From positions 19,890,343-19,954,342 of the forward strand of contig JAVDOI010000009.1 of NCBI GenBank assembly GCA_032191485.1: DNA of 64,000 nucleotides. Direction: 5' to 3'. Each line of letters begins with the position of its first letter. Within the stretch, counting starts at the first letter, position 1. This DNA is from Leptoclinus maculatus (taxonomy: Eukaryota; Chordata; Actinopteri; Perciformes; Stichaeidae). Of this stretch, positions 23,153 to 34,560 are shown one piece after another. The translations under genes and the position numbers were made by a program. The notes beneath the pieces were generated by a model, which searched no databases, was not told the origin of the DNA, and saw nothing but the letters and a program-made list of their open reading frames with translations.

Positions 23153-24170
23153 TGGGATGATTCTGCACCTGGCGATTTATGTTCAATGCCAACATTCAGT
23201 ATGAGCTTGGGAAGTTGTGTTCTCAATGTGTAGCAATGCGGAACTTAAGTCTTTTCCAAACAAATTCAAAATCTAAACAGCTAATTGCTTCCCAAAGAAT
23301 ATTCGAACTGTATGACAAATTTGTGAATTTGGCTCACTTCTACCTCAGCCAACTGTTGATATACAATACATGCTGGGATCCTCAAAGTATCCTCAATAAA
23401 ATAGCCCGTAAATAAAGAACATGGCTGAAGGTTGGGACAGATTGTATCAAAGTGTAATCATTGATAATCACATGATTCTACATATCAAAACTAGGCTAAA
23501 AGTGATTAATATTTCATTGAACAATGCTATGTAACGTTCCATGCATATTTAGTGTGAAGTGTAGAAACAGCTGGAAGCCAAAGCTGCATCAGCTTGTGTG
23601 TGTGTATATTAACATATACTCCACAGATGTCAGCTGAGAATGGAGTGATTAGCACAACAAAGATTTCCCACCCTTCTCATCTCACTCACTCGCACATACA
23701 CACACAGTACCCTCTATGTTCTCATCGAGAATACAGCTCAGCATGGTTTCACTCAGCACTCAGAGGTGCGATGAGGAAGGCTAAAAAGTCAATGTTACGT
23801 AGCTGTGCTGCATTTCTACATTTGTATGTGTGTATCATACACTATATATAGTATGGATATCCTGGATCGCTGGAGGAGTCGAGGCAGGCCCAGGTGACAC
23901 AGCGGAGCAGGCGGGAACAACCTGGAATGGCACCCCCTCAATTACGCCTAACTTAAAGCCGTAATATAATTCACACAGATAAGTTATGTAAAAATTGTGA
24001 ACCACTAAGGCTTAAAGGCAAGTACTGATGGAAGTTGAAAGCTCATATTATTCAGTGAACTCAGTTGCAATATTGTTCCAGTGGAGTTGTTGCTCGACTC
24101 TTGGTCTAAACCCTATTTTAATGTGGATTTATAAAGGACTGATGTGGTTGCGTGTCATTTGTGCGCCATG
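23153..24170. other. Unassigned spacer between opposed pogo copies
   Basis: No gene or element ends recognised. A small palindromic TATATA cluster lies near 23841. Confidence 0.35.
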
Positions 24171-24172
24171 TA

Positions 24173-25006
24173 CCGTATTTTCCGCACTATAGGGCGCACT
24201 GGATTATAAGGCGCACTGTCAATGAATGGTCTATTTTCGATCTTTTTTCATATATAAAGCGCACCAGACTATAAGGCGCGGGCACTCTGAAGAAATCTGT
24301 AGATTCTCCACTTCCGTGTCCGTATTCTCACGAGATAGTACGAGACTCACACAGCGAGATGTGATGCATATGACGAGCTTATGACGATCTGGGGGACGGA
24401 CTGTTTACATCGTGTAGTGTAGCTTGTTAGCTCGTTAGTTAGCACGTCTGCTAACGGCAGCGTTCTGAGACAGCTGTAGCTTTATGATTACAGACATGTA
24501 AACACACAGAATAAATAATGGCCATCAGTGAGAAACTGAGTTGTGTTGTGAGAACAAGTGAACAGCTGGGCAGGTGTCTTGAGAGATAGAGGCAGATTAC
24601 CCCTAGCTTGTTAGCTCGTTAGTTAGCACGTCTGCTAACGGCAGCGTTCTGAGACAGCTGTAGCTTTATGATTACAGACATGTAAACACACAGTTAGTGG
24701 AGTCTGCGTGACTCACACAGCGAGCTATGATACTTATGCATGCTTATGCTTACACCTCGTCCAGAACTACCGGTGAGACTCCTGACTACGGTAGCCGTAA
24801 TGCTGCAAGCGGTGCGGCTTTGTAGTTTACCAAAGTCGTACTAAAACATTTTGACAGAGCGCCGTGTACCACACAAAATCGCTTCGAGGTCAGTAAACAC
24901 AACCAGAATTAATCCATATATAAGGCGCTCCGGATTATAAGGCGCACTGTCGTTTTTTGAGAAAATTAAAGGCTTTTAAGTGCGCCTTATAGTGCGGAAA
25001 ATACGG
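24173..25006 (-). mobile_element. Pogo-type element, copy 2, complete termini
   Basis: Bounded by CCGTATTTTCCGCACTATA and its inverse TATAGTGCGGAAAATACGG, with TA on each side (24171-24172 and 25007-25008): a pogo/mariner-style TA duplication. The 834-bp copy has no transposase. Its middle is unrelated to copy 1 and includes an 89-bp direct repeat. It is a non-autonomous derivative. Confidence 0.9.
24421..24693. repeat. Pair of 89-bp direct repeats inside pogo copy 2
   Basis: 24421-24509 and 24605-24693 appear identical (AGCTTGTTAGCTCGTTAGTT ... AAACACACAG) and are separated by 95 bp. They indicate a recent segmental duplication inside the element. Confidence 0.88.
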
Positions 25007-25128
25007 TAGTCTGTAATGACTGCAATGAAAACATATTTGCGTAACTATGATACACTCTTAACCAGAGACTTAGTATAAACTGTGAGAGGGACCGCGTATG
25101 CCCAAGAGACTGGTGTCCCAAATTATTG

Positions 25129-26124
25129 TAAACATAGCACAAAAAGTAAGGACATTTGTGTTTGGTAGATTATTTCTTTACTGTAACAATGCTTCTTGGC
25201 AATACATCTTATACCGTTGGATAGCCTGTTTATTTTCCTTTTAAATGGGGCCACATTTGTAAGGAACATGCATTTGTGGGATGAGCAGCAGAGCTGAGTA
25301 TGTGGGTTGCGGTCATGAAAAATTTGCCAAATTTTCTCTGCCAATGCCAAACATCTTATTCTGCCCTTGACTCTTGTTTGGTGTTGTTTGGTAGATTGGA
25401 TGATTGAAGTCTGAAGAAACAAGCCATATTGGCAATTTAACAATTTATGAATTTAACAAACAGGAGCCTCAGTAGCCATACACTAGTCTGGGACCGAACT
25501 CTATCCTCCAAGATGACAACGCTCGCCCCCACAGAGCGGGGTTTATCAGAGACTACCTCCAGAATGTGGGAGTGGAGAGGATGGAACGGCCTGCCAGCAG
25601 TCCTGACCTCAACCCCATTGAACACTTGTGTGCTCAGCTGTTTGTGCCAGAGTGACCAACACAACCACGTTGGCTGACTTGCGACAAATGCTTTTTGAAG
25701 AATGGGATGCCATCCCACAGCAGTGTGTGACCAGGCTGGTGACCAGCATGAGGAGGAGGAGCCAGGCTGTTGTGGCTGTGTATGGTTCTTCCACACGCTA
25801 CTGAGGCTCCTGTTTGTTAAATTAATAAATTGTTAAATTGCCAATATGTCTTGTTTCTTCAGACCTCAATCATCCAATCCACCAAACAACACCAAACAAG
25901 ATTCAATGGCAAAATAAGCTGTTTGGCATTGGCAGAGAAGATTTGGCAAATTTTTCATGACCGCAACCCACATACTCAGCTCTGCTGCTCATCCCACAAA
26001 TGTGGCACCATTTGAAAAAAGGAAATAAGCAGGCTATCCAACGGTATAAGATGTATTGCCAAGAAGCATTGTTACAACAAAGAAATAATCTACCAAGCAC
26101 AAATGTCCTTAATTTTTGTGCTAT

Positions 26125-26129
<5 letters not shown>
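25129..26129 (+). mobile_element. Tc1-like element with ~340-bp inverted arms
   Basis: 25129-25475 and 25798-26129 are inverted copies: a minus-strand frame in the left arm and a plus-strand frame in the right arm share MLNCQY..LFLQTSIIQS and long further stretches. The ~322-bp loop encodes the end of a transposase. The right tip merges into a (TA)n run, so the terminal repeat and TA duplication cannot be read there. The element is internally deleted and can form a large hairpin. Confidence 0.85.
25503..25804 (+). pseudogene. C-terminal remnant of a Tc1/mariner transposase
   Basis: Frame 1 (25503-25655) reads QDDNARPHRAGFIRDYL, then PASSPDLNPIEHL, ending in a premature TGA at 25653. These are the second Asp region and the conserved PDLNPIEH block of Tc1/mariner catalytic domains. 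The rest (TTLADLRQMLFEEWDAIP, then VTRLVTSMRRR..VVAVYGSSTRY) continues in another frame to the TGA at 25802-25804. So at least one frameshift has occurred, and the first catalytic Asp and DNA-binding domains are missing. Non-functional; its stop lies a few bases inside the right arm. Confidence 0.85.

Positions 26130-26173
<44 letters not shown>
26129..26173. repeat. (TA)n microsatellite at the Tc1-like element's right tip
   Basis: About 45 bp of pure TA, exactly where the right terminal repeat and its TA target should be. Confidence 0.95.
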
Positions 26174-26174
<1 letters not shown>

Positions 26175-26212
26175 GCTGGAAAAGGATCACCTGATAGGGG
26201 TGTGCTCTAAAA

Positions 26213-26300
26213 CTCCGGCCTAGTGTAGACGCTTAGTGTAAATGTAGCAAAATATATGCATTTTAAAATGGAAACTTAGAAGTGTGGACATGGCCTAAGT
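26213..26300. repeat. Fragment of the element nested at 9997-11040
   Basis: Words TGTAGACG, AAATGGAAACTTAGAAGTGTGG and ACATGGCCTAAG resemble that family's terminus. Confidence 0.45.
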
Positions 26301-27306
26301 GGTTTTGTAGGCTAAATTTAACAGCTTCACAAGTTTTAAAGGTGTCTTATAAATGACACGCAAGAAGTCTTAGATGCGTACTACTGACACACAGGAATGT
26401 TGTGCTTTTTATATACCTTTCCATGAGATCAAGTTGCATTTACTTTATGGCAAATTTATCTTTTTTTTATGCTGATTTTATGTCATATTATCACCTTATA
26501 AAGTTGTTATGATGAGTTAAAAACAGACAGCTCTAAACAAAGAGAAAAAACAGAGTTCCCAGGGAAAACAATGTAAGGATGTTACAAGGCTCCATAGTTC
26601 TGAGGAAATCTAATTCAACACATGCTAATGCAAGACATTGTTATAAAAGGTATCAACTTGACTGCCTTGTAGTTTGTAGTTAAACTAATACACTACAGTA
26701 GTTAAATTGTCAATATTATTACGTTTTAAAAATTCTGATGTTATAACTTTCAGTTTATAATTCCTCGTTCTCCTTTGTATTTTTTTTTTCTCCTGCCATC
26801 TTTATTCTCCTCTCCCACCTAAACCTCTTTCTTTGTTCATCTTCATCTTTGAGCGTTGTGGTGTTTCACCCGTCAAACGTCCTTGCTGTTTGCTCTCACA
26901 TATCACAAATCTGGCTGACAAGAAGCAAAAAAGCAAGAGAGGACACACAAGGACAAGTTGTCACGGCAACAAAGTTATTTGAGGATGTCAAAGCAAAAGT
27001 GTTAACAAAGAAAGGCAGTTAAGCAAGGTGGCAACATATGGGGAAACAAATAGAACGGAAAAAAAAGAAAGAGAGGAGGTTTACTGAAGAAAATGGAGAC
27101 AAACTGAGGGCAGTTTAGATGTATGAGCAAAAAAACAAACTGGGTAGAAATTTGTCACATTTTTTAACGTCAAGTCTCAATACGTTGCAACATATGTACA
27201 CTGTTGTATAAGGTGTGTTGGGGCTTCACCATGTAGTTGGAACAAAGGGAGCAGAGAATTGGAGGCCTACAGGGTAGTCAACAGCCTGATTTGAGTTAAG
27301 CTCTGT
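26301..27306. other. Unassigned intergenic stretch
   Basis: No gene or element boundary recognised. Confidence 0.35.
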
Positions 27307-27427
27307 GATGAAAAGTCACCTACGTGTGACTTTTCATCCAAACTCAACACTGGGGTCTCATTGGATGAGGGCCACAGGCTCCACAAGGAGCCTGTGCTGT
27401 GGCCGTGACGTCACGGAATCTATAAAA
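27307..27427 (+). promoter_or_regulatory. Promoter-like block: two hairpins, CRE palindrome, TATA box
   Basis: Hairpin 1: GATGAAAAGTCAC, 6-base loop, GTGACTTTTCATC (27307-27338). Hairpin 2: CACAGGCTCC, ACAA loop, GGAGCCTGTG (27373-27396). Then the perfect 14-bp palindrome CCGTGACGTCACGG holding a full CRE (TGACGTCA), and CTATAAAA about 10 bp further on. The arrangement suggests a transposon or viral-type promoter. A hAT insertion at 27502 lies just downstream of the expected start site. Confidence 0.4.
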
Positions 27428-27949
27428 CTCTGCGTCACCTCCAGCTCTGGGCCATCACTTGGTAAAAGGAGGTACAAAAACAACATTGCTTTTGAAGAAT
27501 CCAGTGGTGGGCCGTCAGGGCCTTCAAAGCCTTCTCTGCTGGCCTAGACAGAATCACAAAGTTATAGCTATTTTATAATATAATAATTTTTCATAAATAC
27601 ACTACATGTATTATCATTTATAAAAATATTGTTCCCACTATCTTATTTTCTCATTGCACTGTCTTCCTCAGTTGCTCTGCTTCCAGTGCAGCTTGTTTTA
27701 AGGAGAGCTTTTATCCAATCAGATTTCACCTCTGTGTCTCTAGGTAAGAAGAGAGGCCTGAGGCCTGCAGACTCACAAGTGAATCCATGTGCAGTTTAAG
27801 TGAATGGGGACGATATTGTTGATTGTCATAGTGTTCAACCAATCAGATCTTTAGTTTGACATGTTGGGCGTATTCTTTGACGTGCCAGAGCCTGCTAGCT
27901 GGCCTAGCCATACGTGATTGGTCAGTGGGCTAGCGTGACATGTTGGGCG

Positions 27950-28090
27950 GTGACAATCCCAATATCTGCTGCCTCTGTCGAGCGGACATTTTCAGCCCTC
28001 AAACGCATTAAAACGTATTCAGGAAATACAACTGGAGAGGCTCCACTGTCTTCACTGGCTTCCATGAATCGAGAAGGACTTCTTACTGGA
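27950..28090 (+). pseudogene. hAT transposase C-terminal dimerisation segment
   Basis: The plus frame 27914-28123 reads TIPISAASVERTFSALKRIK, then TY..NTTGEAPLSSLASM. S..S.ERTFSALKRIKTY is the hallmark of the hAT C-terminal dimerisation domain, as in ZMYM-type hAT transposases. The usual RL (ARLSSLA) is AP here, and the frame leaves the family after SMN. The DDE domain and zinc fingers are missing, so it is a relic within the 1281-bp element. Confidence 0.8.
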
Positions 28091-28339
28091 ACTAAAACGC
28101 ACGGATGTACTGAACAACCGTGAGATTAAACTCTTTATTAACAAAGAAAGAAGGATGGACTTTGTCTTTAAGTGAACAACAGCTCTGGTAAGTTAACTGC
28201 TCTGGTTTTTACATCTGCAGTAGCTTTAATATGCTTGTTTATATATTATTATTTGTACAACTTGTTTTTATGAAGATGGATTTTTGTTTGGTTTTATATG
28301 TGATAGGAACTATTGTTACGTCCTATGTTGCTCTGGGGA

Positions 28340-28480
28340 CATATTTAGCCGGTGCCAGTGTTGCCAACTTGGCGACTTTCTCGCTAAATCTGGCGACTTT
28401 CCAAACCCTCATGGCATTTTTGTCAAAAGCTACTAGTGACAAATCTAGCGACTTTTTATGGTGTTGGAGAGTTTTATGGT
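28340..28480 (+). repeat. Repeat nested in the hAT element
   Basis: TTGCCAACTTGGCGACTTTC, TCTGGCGACTTTCCAAAC and AAATCTAGCGACTTTTT are words of a well-dispersed fish repeat. It has no place in hAT coding sequence, so it is likely a secondary insertion. Boundaries uncertain. Confidence 0.5.
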
Positions 28481-28790
28481 GTTTTGACTCTGACGTGAAA
28501 GCATGTACATTCTGCACTGTCGTGAACGAGCAGCGGGTGCTGCCGTGAGCCGCCCCAAAGCACTCACAGACGAGGTACTCTCACAACAGCCTCGCGCAGC
28601 AGTCCCAGCTGCAGTCAGAGAGGAGACACACTCTCAGCGTATTCATATATCTGCACTCTGCAGTTTGTGCATTTATAGGTAATTGAGCTTCATTTTTACA
28701 CAAAACAAATAATAACCGTAGCTGTGTTTCAGCTGCAGGACAGCAGTGAAGGCCCAGGTATAAAATGCACGGCCCACCACTGGAAGAATC

Positions 28791-29175
28791 CCGAGGTCAT
28801 AGTCTTAACGCTCGACGAACAATAGACTGTCTGTTTTTTGGGATGCTGAAGAAGTGAACGGATAATTTCTATTTAAGTCTACTGTATTGTTATAAGTTGT
28901 TCTTGTGTATGCTCACGGACCGCCGAGTTCCGTTAGTGCTGTGAAGAAACTACTGTTGTGTTCCATACTGCTTCAATAGTGTTGTGTTAGATCAGTCACC
29001 GCGAGTTAAGTTGGTAATTATGACTTCATCAGTTAAAAGACCAGAACCGTGGCTGGACTAATCTAAGTTTGCCAGTCGGGTTTCTGTGCAAAAAAGTAAC
29101 AGTTCCTGTATTGTACTGCGGCGGTGAGGATCTGCCTTGTTTTGAGGGTTCTTTTGTTTTGTTTGGTTTTGTTAC
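28791..29175. other. Continuation of the block interrupted by the hAT
   Basis: Directly follows the right target copy. CpG words are relatively frequent (GCTCACGGACCGCCGAGTTCC region). No domain-bearing frame; possibly the leader of the promoter-like block at 27307-27427. Confidence 0.3.
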
Positions 29176-29691
29176 TGTCATGGCCAGGCCGTGCCTCCTG
29201 CTTTTCCTGTGTGTGTGTGTGTGTGTGCGTGTGTGGTATGGGCAGGGCTACGACCTGGTCTCCTCCCGGATTCCTGATTACAACTCATCTCACCTGCCTA
29301 GTCAAACCAGCTGCATTCCATCAACTCATCACTCAACAGTATATCCACCCTGGTTCTTCATCCACTCCTCGCCAGATCGTTGTTTACAACTCACGTGGTA
29401 GTTAGTCGTTCTTGGCCACTCTATTTCGAGAGTAATTCAGAGTTTTTTCCCCAAGTGTTTTACAGTGCATTAACCCTGTCCTCCTGTTCCAGCAGTTTTG
29501 TCCATCCTCCTGGTTCCCCAGCCTACCTGCCCTGCCCTGCCTCCTCCTGCCTGGATTCCACCCTCGCCCTCCCTGGATTTCCCTGCTGCACCCTGTTTGT
29601 TTCCCCCCCTTGGTTTCCTGTTTAATAAACCTTTACACCCACACTCCCTGGTCTGTGCCTGCGTTTGGGTCCACCTCCACACCCCGTGACA
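29176..29691 (+). mobile_element. Solo LTR of Gypsy type, 516 bp
   Basis: Starts TGTCATGGCC, ends CCCGTGACA, giving TGTCA/TGACA inverted ends like the LTRs at 6266 and 8968. AATAAA at 29624-29629 is followed by a CCTGGTCTGTGCCTGCG U5-like tail. Flanks GTTAC and GTTTC match at 4 of 5 bases, so a 5-bp duplication with one change is plausible. No interior adjoins it. The CTCACCTGCC and CAGCTGC words also occur in the minus-strand LTR of the young element, so both belong to the same broad group. Confidence 0.75.
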
Positions 29692-29779
29692 GTTTCCTCT
29701 TCTTTTTATTTGCCTTATTTGTTTAACTAACACACACACATACAGGTTTTGCTACCAATCTTAGACACACAATGTGTGT

Positions 29780-30010
29780 AAATTATTAATGAATAAGACT
29801 GGTCCAAGGACAGAACCCTGGGGAACCCCCTTTGTGATGGGGAGAAAAGAGGACTGGATAATACCTATCTTGACACACTATGACTTATCAGAGAGATAAT
29901 TCTGAAACCACAGGCAGCTACCATGGTCAAAACCTAGGTTAGAAAGCCAGTGTTAAAGCAGAGAATGGTCAATGGTGTCAACGATGAGACTATATTGTTA
30001 TAATCTAAAG
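29780..30010 (-). pseudogene. LINE reverse transcriptase fragment (Jockey group)
   Basis: The minus strand encodes DTIDHSLL, then LSNLGFDHGS, WFQNYLSDK, and KGVPQGSVLGPVLF in order, with stop codons in between. D.IDHSLL is RT motif A territory and GVPQGSVLGP is motif B. The YxDD/FADD motif C that should follow is missing. It is a truncated, mutated RT core of the Rex1/CR1/L2 type common in fish. Confidence 0.75.
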
Positions 30011-30375
30011 AAGTAGCAATATAGTGCTATGCTTCGGCCTAAAGACAGACTGAAATTGAGTTGACATGGAAACTGTGCATTAACAATTCACTTTCAGATC
30101 ATTTTGATATTGGACGATACTTTTTTAAATCAGATATGCTACCACCTTTAGTAATGATGCCTAAGGTAATGATTGTAAATATGAGTTACATATTCAGAAA
30201 TTAGCTCCACTGTGATTGTCTTCATTGTCTTCCATTCAACACTAATTTGCTGTATTTCATGTCATCATATAGATAGACAGGAGTGTGTATCACTCAATCT
30301 AATGCAATCCTAATATATGTCACTCTTCATTTGTGCAGTATAGTAGTTGCTTCAAACAATAAAATAGATAAAGGC

Positions 30376-30378
<3 letters not shown>

Positions 30379-30406
<28 letters not shown>
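30379..30406. repeat. (GT)n microsatellite
   Basis: Pure GT run of about 28 bp. Confidence 0.93.
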
Positions 30407-30407
<1 letters not shown>

Positions 30408-31284
30408 ACAGAGTTAAATACAAATGTATGACATTTATACATTGATGTCACATTATGTCACACTGTAAATTGAACTAATATATAAGTTGTCATGAACAGT
30501 GTTATGCCCATCCGACAGAGATCATTAAATGCAGCAGTATAACAAAACAATGGACAGCTAAAGCAGCTATGACACACTTCATATTAACATGTCGCTTCAA
30601 AATGACAGCTCCAAGGCAAGGTTATCTCATTTGTTAAATGCCAGTTGCCTCGACTCCTCTATCGTTGTGTCTCTTCCTCTCCTCCTCCACTCGTACGTCC
30701 CATGGGCTGGACTAAAGATGCGAGGCGGGGATCAAGGCCGTACAAACTGGGAAATTAGAAAATCTTAAATAAACACGGCATGCAATAGTGAAAGTCCACC
30801 TTCCACCTTCTCTTCCCCTCTCTCTGTCTCTCCTTTTCTCTCCATCTCAAACACACACACACAGCGAGGGCTGTGGCGTGACAGGTGAGAGGAAAGAAGG
30901 GTTCATGCAATTACGGCATAAATAGTCTATAAAGTTTTTATGTTTATTGTTCAGGTTTGTGATTCTTTTTTTGACAATTCAAGGATTCAAGGATAATTTA
31001 TTGTCAGTATACAACACAGGGTTTGCACGACAACATCCCGTTGTAGTCCATTTGCTACAAAACAATAATACAACAGAACTAAATAAAAAGAGATGCGATT
31101 CCTGTTTGACGATTTTTAAAAAAATGTATCAGGAGGAATGTAAACGGCAGCAACTAGACAATTCTCAGGGTAGATCCGGTCAGAGTGGTCGCAGTGAAGT
31201 AAACATTAATTGTTACTTGAGTCGACGACAGCTATGCTAGTTAAGTAAGTGCAATAAAACATTGGTGTGGCTTATATGCACCCC
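30407..31284. other. Unassigned stretch
   Basis: The AATTTATTGTCAGTATACAA portion near 30995 resembles tails of dispersed fish repeats, but no boundary is clear. Confidence 0.3.
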
Positions 31285-32145
31285 TCAATATTTGGTTATT
31301 TATTGCAAGTCATATCGTCATCGCTATATTGAACTGATATCGTGCAGACCTATCATTGATTAAGGACTCAGGAGTCAGATTCTGCTTTCCTACTCCGGTT
31401 CTTAACGCTTATTGTTCCAGTTCTTTGAGGGGCGGGGTCACAACAGGTCACATGATTATTCCACAGAAAAAAACGTTACATATTCATGCATATTCATATT
31501 CAAAATTCACTTTGTCAAGTTTATGGAACTTAAAAATGAATACCATTATGTTAAATTTGGTTGCTGGTATTAAACATGATTCAATAATAATCCATTTATT
31601 CTTTTTTCATTCCCTGTACTGTCAATTTAACACTGAAACCATAAATCAAAATACGTCGGGCCAGTAAATACAACTAACCAGTTGTCCAATAATGCCAGCG
31701 ATACAATGAAATGAACAAATAGACAACATACAAGTTGAAACGCTAAAGAACATTCATCACGGCTTGGAGAAAAAACAATCTGACCTGTTTGAGAATGATG
31801 ACTGTTGTTAGCGTAGTGTGTGCGGTGCGAGTGTGGCTGAGAGAGCTAGCGACAGAGAGACGGTGGCTGTATGCCGACAGCAAACAGATGCTTGCAATCG
31901 GTGCAGAGAAGGAAAGCTCGACCTTACCCAGACTGGTGTGCTAGCTACTCTTATTGATTTTTAGTGCCTCGACAGAACAAAAACTAAAAGTATGGCTTTG
32001 CGCAATGTCCAGAAAGCACGGCAATGTGTAATAAGGCTACTATAAGCAGAATCAAAATGCAAATTTCTTAATGATTCCTTTGAAATCACAATTTTAGAAC
32101 CAGTTCTAATTTGGAACAGGTTTTCAATGCCCAACTCTTCTCAAC
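31285..32145. repeat. Decayed transposon relics
   Basis: 31300-31350 (TATCGTCATCGCTATATTGAA, then ATATCGTGCAGACC) resembles the end of a fish element with TATCG repeats. 32080-32140 (TTTGAAATCACAATTTTAG, GAACCAGTTCTAATTTGGAA) resembles another element's end. No coding capacity or clean duplication. Confidence 0.4.
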
Positions 32146-33872
32146 TCAATGCAAAAATAAAATATAATATATAATATGAGGCTTGAGCAGTCTGAGCTCA
32201 ATCAAGTTTGTATTTTCCAAAGTTTTGTCTTTTTGTCGTTCTATGGACACAAATTCCCTTACTGAGCTGTGTGAGTCCCATGAAGGTTTGACAGGACCAC
32301 GTAGAGGCACCTCATCAACTCACAACGTCAGCAAAGACAAGCTTTGGTCATAGCACACACACTTTTCAGTGCTGGATGCATTCTGTGTCATGTCATACTC
32401 CTATCGGTTGGTTTGTAGACTTGATTCGTAGCAGCAGTCTGAATTTTAACAGACTTTGATCATCAAAACTTAAAATCAGCTGTCAGTAGACATGTCTTAC
32501 AGTAGGATCTAGGACCACCAAAGATGTTCTCTCACGATTGTCAATTTTTGTTTGAGCCAGCTGAAAATCTTACCTTATAGAAGCCTTTGAAAAAACAAAA
32601 TAACACAGGACAGAGGAGATGATAAGGAAGGAAACAGTTGGGAGCTAAACATGAAACACAAAATACTGAGTGAGAAGAAGAAGTTGAAATGGGGGAAAGT
32701 AATCAAACTGGAGAGGACAGACAAAGACAGGAAAGGTGAGTAGGAACGATACAAGGAAGAAATGAGGAAAGGATGAGAGAGGAGGGGAGGTGGACAGAAC
32801 AGAAGAAAAGAAGAGAGAATTGTGGGAATGGAGAATAAGAGGCGCGGAGGTGCAGAGCAGACGAGAAGAGAAGAGAAGCGATAGGGAGATGCCGTTAATT
32901 CAGAGTTCAGAGAGATTCTTTAGTTTGACACACTCGGCAGGAGGCCTTTGACTGCTGCTGCCTTTGAACTACAGTACACACACTCACAGTTGGCCAAGGA
33001 TAATGTTCGATTGGAGGTAAAACCAAACAGAGAAAAAGAGCACAAATGGAGAGAGCCACAGATCCTTATTTGTGTATTCATTTACATTGGTTCATCTTGT
33101 CTGTAAATGTCACATTCTATCAAAGTCTGACATGGACCAAAGCTCCTGATGGTCGTATTATGAGAAGATCATATCAGAGAAGGTAATATAAATCTTAACC
33201 CCACATGGGGACAGTACAGGCCTCCTGTAGACCATCTGCCCTGTCACCTCTTCTTCCTCCACTTAGTCCCTGTTTTCCTGCGTACCTCTCATTTCCTTCT
33301 CTCCACCAGTTGTTCAGTGTTTTCCTGCATTTCCCTGTCATCTTCTCATTAGCTCCCGAAGCATAAATACCAGCCATTTTCCCTCTTCCTCTCCCTTGTC
33401 ACTACCAGAATGCCAATGTTGCATCACTGCCATACCTATGGCCTTTCCTGTGTGTGCGTATGTGTGCATGTTCTCATTCCTGTCCTGTTCCTGTCTGCAT
33501 GTGCTCTGTTCCTGTTTAATGTATTCATGTTTATACCAGACAGCTAATTGAAGTACACACATTGTATACTGTCCACTCCCGTTTCACAACTGACTGCAAA
33601 CCAAGATGCCTTTCATTCGTGGAGTAGTTTAAACTCCAACAGAGCAGGCTTATATATCATTTGACAGTGCCACACAGCTGATACAGCATTATAGCTTCCT
33701 TTAGTTTGGACTCTCCAGGTCTCTCCATTCCCTCAAAAGTCAGCAGTGTGAAGATGCTTTTCAGACTGCTGGAGTCCTTAAGGTGGTAGCGTTAGCTGCT
33801 CACATCCTGGATGTTGTGGATATACAGTATGTTCCTTAAACCTTATGTTCATCTTTATATATGTAATCGTCT
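32146..33872. other. Unassigned stretch with a purine-rich part
   Basis: 32590-32890 is strongly purine-rich on the plus strand (AGAAGAAGAAGTTG, GAAAAGAAGAGAG). No genes seen. Confidence 0.35.
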
Positions 33873-34560
33873 AGGGATGTTGATAATTAACTGACGGTCG
33901 CAAACTGTCAACAAGTAATTTGACTGATTAATGCTGTCAGTTAAAAGAAACACTTTTTAAAGAAAGAGAAAAAGCTGAGCAAACCTCTGAGGAGTACTTG
34001 CATCTTAAAGAGAACAGCTGGTCCACCTTAGAGGTCAGCCAACTTCAAGTGAGCCTGAGCCGAGTTGTCGCTAACTTCGGGGCTAACCCGCTTCACTTTA
34101 ATCAGCAGGTGGCATTGCTATATTACTGATAACTTCATACTTATTATCACACACAGGCTCTCTTTCTCTTGACTGGACACTTGCTAATGTTACACTGGGT
34201 TTGTAATACTGGCAGAAACTCTCAGATGTTGCCAGACAAACACACAACTAATTGATGAGGTTGGAGACTTACTTACAAGTGGCTGCATGTGTCCAATACG
34301 CTCAACATGTTGGCTGCTTACTCACCCGGACAAGTGAACTGGGGACTCAGTTTGGTTTTGTGCATTCACTGGCGATAAATGATGGATTCAACCTGTTTGT
34401 GCATGGGTTATTGTTGCAGCTGGGCAGCTTGATAGCCAATTCAACCACAGCAAACCTACATGCAAGGCACTAATCTTGTTGGTCAATGGTTAATGATCGG
34501 TTTATGAGGGTCAGCTATTGTTCAGAAATAAAATGTCATAATTAGCATCCTTGTCATGGT
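33873..34560. mobile_element. Diverged relic related to the element at 63080-63854
   Basis: 34158-34212 (CTCTCTTTCTCTTGACTGGA, CACTTGCTAATGTTACACTG) aligns with 63408-63463, and ATAATTAGCATCC near 34539 with AGAATTAGCATCC near 63520. Start is taken at TAGGGATGTT by analogy with the TAGGGCTGTC end at 63080. Boundaries are uncertain. Confidence 0.45.

Larger units (their letters stand above)
27502..28782 (+). mobile_element. hAT element with 8-bp TSD and transposase tail
   Basis: Ends CAGTGGTGGGCCGTC and CACGGCCCACCACTG; flanked exactly by GAAGAATC (27494-27501 and 28783-28790). It keeps the C-terminal part of a hAT transposase (27950-28090) and appears to carry another repeat inside at 28340-28480, rich in GGCGACTTT words. 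Length 1281 bp. A second right end of this family lies at 17370-17436. Confidence 0.92.

Noticed and set aside
27213..29060. Complete LTR around the CRE/TATA block
   Set aside because: No matching second LTR or credible 3' boundary; only the promoter-like core is reported.
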